Positions 58,854 to 64,000 of a stretch of 64,000 nt of DNA are shown in pieces. Made by a program: the position numbers and the translations under genes. The notes below the pieces were generated by a model. It was not told the origin of the DNA, did not search any database, and saw only the letters and a list, made by a program, of their open reading frames with translations. Position 1 is the stretch's first letter, and each line of letters begins with the position of its first letter. Source of the DNA: Streptomyces xanthochromogenes (GTDB lineage Bacteria; Actinomycetota; Actinomycetes; Streptomycetales; Streptomycetaceae). The stretch covers positions 186,001-250,000 of the forward strand of contig NZ_BMUZ01000013.1 in the NCBI RefSeq assembly GCF_014650455.1. Reading direction: 5' to 3'.

Positions 58854-60515
58854 TCACCGGCACTGTCCAGAGTGAGACTCGGCACTTCTGAGCGCCAGCC
58901 AGAGCTCGGTGCGTACGTCCATGTCGTCGAGGTCGCTCCCGAGCAGCGCCGCACAGCGGCCGATCCGCTGGCGGACGGTGTTGCGGTGCACCCCGAGCGC
59001 CACCGCGCTGCGGTCCCAACTCCCGTGCAGCGAGAGCCAGGTGCGCAGGGTGGTGCGCAGGGTCTCGGTGAGCGGGGCGAGCAGTTCACGGGCGTACGCG
59101 GCGGCTTCCCCGGGGTCCACGAGGCCCCCGAAACCGGCGGGGCGGTGCCGGGCGAGGGTGACGCGGGTCGCCTCCGCGCGCTCCAGGGCCCGGGCGGCCT
59201 GGGTGTCGGCGACGGCGAGGCCGTCCAGCGCGGCGGGGGCGCTGACGCCGAGGGTCCAGCCGGGGTGCGGGGCGATCTCGCGGCCGGCCGGCACGAGGGC
59301 GCGTACGTGCTGCCCCGCCGCCTCGACCAGCGGGGTCCCGAGCTCGGGGGCCGGGCCCTGGCCCCGGCCGTGCACCACGGTCCACGGCCCCGGGCCGAGC
59401 AGCGGCCCGGCCTCTTCGGGCGTGGCGCCCAGCATCATCCGCACCAGTGCGGCCGAACGGGCGGCCTCGTCGGCGCCCTGCCGCTCCGCGGTGAGCAGGG
59501 TGAGCAGCACGGCCGCGACGCCGGCGATGGTGTGGTCGCCGGGGGCGCGGTGCGGGGTGGCGAGGGCCAGCACCCGGGGCCCTGCGAGGGCGTAGGTGGT
59601 GAGGTGGGTGCCGGCCACGGTGTCGCTCGCGGTGAGCGCGCCTCCCCCGCCCCGCCCCTTCCCGCGACCCTCCGGGGATGGGTGCTCCGGGTGCCGCCCG
59701 GCGGGTGCGCCGGGGGCCTCGGGCGCGCATTCCAGCCCCTCCGGAGTTTTTTGGGGACCTGGGTCCGGGGCGGAGCCCCGTGCAGGGCGGCCCGCGGCCG
59801 ACGTGTCGTCCACGGGCGGCCTGCGGGAAGGGGCGGGACGGGGAAGATCCGCCGAAGGCGCCACCACCCGCACCAGCCCCCGCACCCCCGCCCCCACGGC
59901 GTCGGACGGTTCCGGCCCCGCCGCGTCCAGCACCGACCCCGCCGGAGTGACCAGGGCCGCCCACCCTCCGACCCGCCCCGCCAGCACCCGCAGCACCGCA
60001 CCCACCGGCTCGGGCCGGGCCGCAGCCGTGGCCAGCGCCCGCTGGCCCTCGTTCACCCGCCGCAACTCGTCCTCCCGGGCCCGCGCCATCAGCAGCCACA
60101 CCGCCCGGGCCACCCCCGAGAACGTCGTCTGCGGCGGCACCTCCAGGAGGGGGAGGCCGTGGCGGGCGCAGGCCTCCACCAGCGCGGGCGGGACCGCGTC
60201 GTACACCGGGGCCACGCCGAAGCCGAGGGCCGCCGCCCCCGCGGCCGCCACCCGGGCCACGTAGACCTCGGGGTCGGGGAGCTGCACCCCCGCCGTCATC
60301 AGGAGCTCGCCGCCGAGCAGGTACGGGAACGGGTCGGCCATCTCCGAGGTGTGCACCCAGCGGATGGACGCGTCCGGGGGCCCCGCCAGCTGCCGCAGGC
60401 CGAGGTCGGCGCGGGCCAGCAGCGCGGCGAGCGCGACCGGTGGGGTGGGGGGAGTGGTCGGGGCGGGCGGAGCGGTCTGGTCCGGCATGGTGGACGATCC
60501 ATCCATCAGCAGCAT
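58854..60515 (-). CDS. PucR-family transcriptional regulator with repeat-derived insertion
   Basis: The 553-aa regulator has an N-terminal PucR ligand-type domain (about 25-150, ALAALLARADLGLRQLAGPP to TTFSGVARAVWLLMARARED), a GGDEF-like central region without the motif, and a C-terminal HTH_30 domain (about 490-540, LSLHGSWDRSAVALGVHRNT). Residues about 227-290 are an odd Pro/Gly/Arg-rich stretch encoded by a 187-bp repeat element (59651-59837) that keeps the frame; on both sides normal sequence resumes (RVVAPSA and ALTASDTVAG). The reading start near ATG 60515 or 60488 is uncertain. It is divergent from the symporter and is likely its regulator, with an amine-related ligand. Confidence 0.88.
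   Translation of the reverse strand: MLLMDGSSTMPDQTAPPAPTTPPTPPVALAALLARADLGLRQLAGPPDASIRWVHTSEMADPFPYLLGGELLMTAGVQLPDPEVYVARVAAAGAAALGFGVAPVYDAVPPALVEACARHGLPLLEVPPQTTFSGVARAVWLLMARAREDELRRVNEGQRALATAAARPEPVGAVLRVLAGRVGGWAALVTPAGSVLDAAGPEPSDAVGAGVRGLVRVVAPSADLPRPAPSRRPPVDDTSAAGRPARGSAPDPGPQKTPEGLECAPEAPGAPAGRHPEHPSPEGRGKGRGGGGALTASDTVAGTHLTTYALAGPRVLALATPHRAPGDHTIAGVAAVLLTLLTAERQGADEAARSAALVRMMLGATPEEAGPLLGPGPWTVVHGRGQGPAPELGTPLVEAAGQHVRALVPAGREIAPHPGWTLGVSAPAALDGLAVADTQAARALERAEATRVTLARHRPAGFGGLVDPGEAAAYARELLAPLTETLRTTLRTWLSLHGSWDRSAVALGVHRNTVRQRIGRCAALLGSDLDDMDVRTELWLALRSAESHSGQCR
59651..59837. repeat. 187-bp MITE-like element inside the PucR gene
   Basis: CCCGCCCCTTCCCGC (59651-59665) and GCGGGAAGGGGCGGG (59823-59837) are perfect 15-bp terminal inverted repeats. 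Inside lie ACCCTCCGGGG and a GGGGCGGAGCCCC palindrome like those in the intergenic zones. The left part matches 21778-21810 nearly exactly. No transposase is encoded, so it would be moved in trans if mobile. Confidence 0.7.
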
Positions 60516-60697
60516 CGGGAGTGGAGGAAACGTACACTTCAGCGTTGCTTTCCGGCCACCTAGGGTCGTGCCGAACCGAAGGCCGCGGGTACGGGCGGAT
60601 GTCCCCGCGAACAGCCGACGGAACCTCGGTGCCTCCGTGGGGCACCGATGTCCCCCCGCACGACACGCCCCCGAGTGAGCGCGAAGGAGGGCCCCGC

Positions 60698-62176
60698 ATG
60701 GCCGTCGACTACACAGTGATCGTCGTCTATCTCGCCGGAATGCTGGCGATGGGCTGGTGGGGCATGCGCCGCGCCCGCTCGAAGTCCGAATTCCTGGTCG
60801 CAGGAAGGCGGTTGGGGCCCGCGATGTACTCCGGGACCATGGCCGCCATCGTGCTCGGCGGCGCCTCCACCATCGGCGGCGTCGGCCTCGGCTACAAGTA
60901 CGGCCTGTCCGGCGCCTGGATGGTGTTCACCATCGGCCTCGGCCTGCTCGCGCTCTCCGTGTTCTTCTCCGCCCGCATCGCGCGGCTCCGCGTCTACACC
61001 GTGTCCGAGATGCTCGACCTGCGCTACGGCGGCCGGGCCGGGCTCATCTCCGGCGTCGTGATGTGGGCCTACACGCTGATGCTCGCGGTCACCTCGACCA
61101 TCGCGTACGCCACCATCTTCGACGTCCTCTTCGACCTGAACCGCACGGTCGCGATCGTCCTGGGCGGCGCCATCGTCGTCGCCTACTCGACGCTCGGCGG
61201 CATGTGGTCCATCACGCTCACCGACATGGTGCAGTTCGTCGTCAAGACGATCGGGGTGCTGCTGCTCCTGCTGCCCATCGCCGTGGTCAAGGCCGGCGGG
61301 TTCGGCGCGATGAAGGCGAAGCTGCCCACCGGCTACTTCGACCCGCTGGGCATCGGCGGCGAGACGATCTTCACGTACGTCCTGATCTACACCTTCGGGA
61401 TGCTCATCGGGCAGGACATCTGGCAGCGCGTGTTCACGGCACGCAGCGACAAGGTCGCCCGGCTCGGCGGCACCGTCGCCGGTACGTACTGTCTGGTGTA
61501 CGCCGTCGCGGGCGCGGTCATCGGCACCGCCGCCAAGGTGCTCTACCCGAACCTCGCCAGTGCCGACGACGCGTTCGCCACCATCGTGAAGGCCGAACTC
61601 CCCGTCGGTGTAAGGGGGTTGGTGCTCGCCGCCGCCCTCGCCGCCGTGATGTCCACCTCCTCCGGCGCGCTCATCGCCTCGGCCACCGTCGCCAACAACG
61701 ACATCTGGGCGCGGCTGCGGGGCAGGTCCGGGCAGAGCGGCGCCGACCACGACGAGGTCCGGGGCAACCGGGTCTTCATCCTGATCATGGGGATCGCGGT
61801 GATCGTCATCGCGACCCGGCTGAGCAGCGTCGTCGAGGGCCTCACCGTCGCCTACGACCTGCTCGTGGGCGGGCTGCTCGTGCCGATCCTCGGCGGGCTG
61901 CTGTGGAAGCGAGGCACCGCGTCGGGCGCGCTCGCCTCGGTCGTCGTCGGCGGCCTCGCGGTGGTCGCGCTCATGGTGCGCTACGGCATCCTCGCCAACG
62001 AGCCCGTCTACTACGGACTGCTCGCCTCGCTCCTCGCGTACGTCGTCGTGTCGTTCGCGACGAAGCCGACCGACGCCGCGGTGCTCGCCGCCTGGCGCGA
62101 GCGGCTGGCCGGCCGCGGGGCGCATCCGGACGCGGACGAGCCGGCGGCGGCCGAAGCGGCGCCGGCACACAGCTAG
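60698..62176 (+). CDS. Sodium:solute symporter family transporter
   Basis: The 492-aa membrane protein has about 12-13 helices and the SSS pattern: VAGRRLGPAMYSGTMAAIVL, LGGASTIGGVGLGYKYGLSG and TSSGALIASATVANNDIWAR. It imports a solute with Na+. GGAGG (60686-60690) lies 7 nt before ATG 60698. The agmatinase gene follows 47 nt downstream, so an amine or guanidino compound is a plausible substrate. It is divergent from the PucR gene. Confidence 0.9.
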   Translation: MAVDYTVIVVYLAGMLAMGWWGMRRARSKSEFLVAGRRLGPAMYSGTMAAIVLGGASTIGGVGLGYKYGLSGAWMVFTIGLGLLALSVFFSARIARLRVYTVSEMLDLRYGGRAGLISGVVMWAYTLMLAVTSTIAYATIFDVLFDLNRTVAIVLGGAIVVAYSTLGGMWSITLTDMVQFVVKTIGVLLLLLPIAVVKAGGFGAMKAKLPTGYFDPLGIGGETIFTYVLIYTFGMLIGQDIWQRVFTARSDKVARLGGTVAGTYCLVYAVAGAVIGTAAKVLYPNLASADDAFATIVKAELPVGVRGLVLAAALAAVMSTSSGALIASATVANNDIWARLRGRSGQSGADHDEVRGNRVFILIMGIAVIVIATRLSSVVEGLTVAYDLLVGGLLVPILGGLLWKRGTASGALASVVVGGLAVVALMVRYGILANEPVYYGLLASLLAYVVVSFATKPTDAAVLAAWRERLAGRGAHPDADEPAAAEAAPAHS

Positions 62177-62223
62177 AGTCACACTGATAAAGCGCATAAA
62201 CACTGAAACGAAGGGCAATTCAG

Positions 62224-63189
62224 ATGAGCAGCAACGAAACGCCGCGCGGTCCGATCGACTCGTCCCGCATTCCGCGGTACGCCGGGCCCGCGACCTTCGC
62301 CCGGCTGCCCCGCCTCGACGAGGTCGGCACCGCCGATGTCGCCGTGGTCGGCGTGCCCTTCGACAGCGGTGTCTCCTACCGGCCCGGCGCCCGTTTCGGC
62401 GGCAACGCCATCCGCGAGGCCTCGCGCCTGCTGCGCCCGTACAACCCGGCGCAGGATGCCTCGCCGTTCGCGCTGGCCCAGGTCGCCGACGCCGGTGACA
62501 TCGCGGCCAACCCGTTCAACATCAACGAGGCCGTCGAGACCATCGAGGCCGCCGCCGACGACCTGCTCGGCACCGGCGCCCGGATGATGACCCTCGGCGG
62601 CGACCACACCATCGCGCTGCCGCTGCTCCGCTCGGTCGCCAAGAAGCACGGCCCGGTCGCGCTGCTCCACTTCGACGCGCACCTCGACACCTGGGACACC
62701 TACTTCGGCGCCGAGTACACCCACGGCACCCCGTTCCGCCGGGCCGTCGAGGAGGGCATCCTCGACACCGAGGCGCTCTCGCACGTCGGCACCCGCGGCC
62801 CGCTGTACGGCAAGCAGGACCTGACCGACGACGAGAAGATGGGCTTCGGCATCGTCACCTCCGCCGACGTCTACCGGCGCGGCGCCGACGAGGTCGCCGA
62901 CCAGCTCCGCCAGCGCATCGGCGACCGCCCGCTCTACATTTCCATCGACATCGACTGCCTCGACCCGGCCCACGCGCCCGGCACCGGCACCCCCGAGGCC
63001 GGCGGCATGACCTCGCGCGAGCTCCTGGAGATCCTGCGGGGCCTCGCCTCCTGCAACCTGGTCTCCGCCGACGTCGTCGAGGTCGCCCCGGCCTACGACC
63101 ACGCCGAAATCACCTCGGTCGCCGCGTCCCACACGGCGTACGAGCTCACCACGATCATGTCCCGGCAGATCGCGGCCGGCCGCGCCTGA
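62224..63189 (+). CDS. speB: Agmatinase (ureohydrolase family)
   Basis: The 321-aa binuclear manganese enzyme hydrolyses agmatine to putrescine and urea. It shows GGDHTIALP, HFDAHLDTWD and SIDIDCLDPAHAPGTGTPE, the metal-ligand motifs of ureohydrolases, and the length is normal. GAAGGGC precedes ATG 62224. Arginase or guanidino-acid hydrolase are the main alternatives; the sequence around the active site favours agmatinase but cannot exclude a guanidino-acid substrate. It lies between the symporter and a ThDP enzyme and probably forms one transcript with them. Confidence 0.9.
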   Translation: MSSNETPRGPIDSSRIPRYAGPATFARLPRLDEVGTADVAVVGVPFDSGVSYRPGARFGGNAIREASRLLRPYNPAQDASPFALAQVADAGDIAANPFNINEAVETIEAAADDLLGTGARMMTLGGDHTIALPLLRSVAKKHGPVALLHFDAHLDTWDTYFGAEYTHGTPFRRAVEEGILDTEALSHVGTRGPLYGKQDLTDDEKMGFGIVTSADVYRRGADEVADQLRQRIGDRPLYISIDIDCLDPAHAPGTGTPEAGGMTSRELLEILRGLASCNLVSADVVEVAPAYDHAEITSVAASHTAYELTTIMSRQIAAGRA

Positions 63190-63292
63190 GCGCGGAACGG
63201 ACCGGGAAACGATCAACGGCGTCGGCCCGGCGGACGGGGGACCGGCACCGGGCCGAAGGGCCGAGCTCCCAGGACTCCAAGGAGAGGACGCG

Positions 63293-64000
63293 ATGACCCA
63301 CGACCACGACCTCGTGCTGCGGCCCACGCCGCGCCAGGTGGAGGCCGCCCTGAACCCCCCGCCCGGGCGCAACGGCGGTGACCTGGTGGTCGAGACCCTC
63401 GCGGGGCTCGGCGCCACCACCGTGTTCGGGCTGCCGGGCCAGCACGCGCTCGGCATGTTCGACGCGCTGCGCCGCTCGGACCTGCGTTACGTCGGCCTCC
63501 GGGTCGAGAACAACGCGGGCTTCGCCGCCGACGCCTACGGCCGGGTCACCGGCGAGGCCGCCCCGCTGCTGCTCTCGACCGGCCCCGGCGCGCTGACCTC
63601 GCTGGCCGCGCTCCAGGAGGCGGCGGCCGCCTCGTCCCCGGTCGTCGCGATCTCAAGTCAGGTTCCCACGGCGGGACTTGGCGGCGGACGCCACGGCTAT
63701 CTGCACGAACTGCGCGACCAGAAGGCGTCGTTCCGCGATGTGGTCAAGTCCGTCCACACCGTACGCAGTCAGTCGCAGATCCCCTCCGCGATCGCGGCGG
63801 CCTGGGAGTCGGCGCTGACCGCGCCGCACGGGCCGGTGTGGGTGGAGATCCCGCAGGACGTGCTGCTCACGGAGACGGCGCTGCCCGTCGTCACCCCCAT
63901 GGACGCCTTCCCCGAGGATGTCGTCCCGCGCCCCGAACTGACCGCTGTGGCAGCCGAGTTGCTGGCGAACGCGGCCCGCCCGGCGATCATCGCGGGCGGC
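63293..64000 (+). CDS. ThDP-dependent enzyme (acetolactate synthase-like), C-terminus cut by window end
   Basis: The first 236 residues are visible. They form the N-terminal pyrimidine-binding domain with GLGATTVFGLPGQHALGMFD, the catalytic glutamate in RVENNAGFAADAYGR and LSTGPGALTSLAALQEA. Full enzymes are about 550 residues. ATG 63293 follows AAGGAGAGG (63279-63287). It follows the agmatinase by 103 nt. Relatives include acetolactate synthase and carboxylases/decarboxylases of amino-acid breakdown; the reaction cannot be fixed from this part. Confidence 0.88.
   Translation, partial: MTHDHDLVLRPTPRQVEAALNPPPGRNGGDLVVETLAGLGATTVFGLPGQHALGMFDALRRSDLRYVGLRVENNAGFAADAYGRVTGEAAPLLLSTGPGALTSLAALQEAAAASSPVVAISSQVPTAGLGGGRHGYLHELRDQKASFRDVVKSVHTVRSQSQIPSAIAAAWESALTAPHGPVWVEIPQDVLLTETALPVVTPMDAFPEDVVPRPELTAVAAELLANAARPAIIAGG

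Overview
The window is chromosomal DNA from a Streptomyces (or a very close relative). GC content is very high, GTG and TTG starts are common, genes are packed on both strands, and several gene sets are typical of the genus: adpA beside orn, a cellobiose ceb operon with a CebR box, a leucine/acyl-CoA catabolic block, and secreted chitinases with carbohydrate-binding modules. No phage, transposase, CRISPR array or biosynthetic megasynthase is visible. The clearest mobile-looking DNA is a family of GC-rich short repeats.

Layout. 1-8.2 kb: an amidase cut by the window edge, a luciferase-like monooxygenase, a DasR-type chitinase, a PAS-GGDEF-EAL protein and a secreted M6 protease. 8.2-15.6 kb: tRNA-Lys, a prim-pol-like protein, an overlapping trio encoding an Fe-S RecB/Cas4-type nuclease, an uncharacterised protein and an SF1 helicase (a possible split Dna2-like machine), a PAP2 membrane enzyme and a histidine phosphatase. 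15.6-22.5 kb: two repeat-rich intergenic zones around an HTH-TPR regulator, a second prim-pol-like protein, a spermidine-synthase-like protein and a two-component system. 22.5-30.2 kb: a second chitinase, a MerR regulator coupled to a 53-aa membrane protein, and an aspartate decarboxylase with two tandem aspartate:alanine exchangers. 30.3-36.4 kb: bglC-cebGFE with divergent cebR, then tRNA-His. 36.5-40.9 kb: orn, adpA (with a TTA codon), a small membrane protein, a universal stress protein and an acetate/succinate-type transporter. 40.9-47.8 kb: glmS with a DasR-like site upstream, a DUF4429 protein, a GH20 hexosaminidase, a DesE-like siderophore receptor with an iron box, and a GNAT acetyltransferase. 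48-54.6 kb: acyl-CoA dehydrogenase, HMG-CoA lyase and methylcrotonyl-CoA carboxylase subunits with a divergent TetR regulator and its operators. 54.7-58.8 kb: a phosphatase-like protein, a cation efflux protein, thioesterase II and a second acyl-CoA dehydrogenase. 58.8-64 kb: a PucR regulator carrying a repeat insertion, a solute symporter, agmatinase and a ThDP enzyme cut by the window end.

How the genes fit together. The chitinases, hexosaminidase and glmS form a chitin/amino-sugar theme with two DasR-like control regions. The ceb genes form a cellobiose uptake and hydrolysis unit. The carboxylase block runs the lower leucine pathway. The symporter, agmatinase and ThDP enzyme look like a uptake-and-breakdown unit for agmatine or a related amine. 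The GGDEF-EAL protein and Orn both act in cyclic-di-GMP turnover.

Most notable for follow-up: the nuclease/helicase trio and its duplicated C-terminal remnant; the DesE receptor with no desferrioxamine biosynthesis genes beside it; the modular intergenic repeats and a 187-bp copy-like element inserted in frame in the PucR gene.
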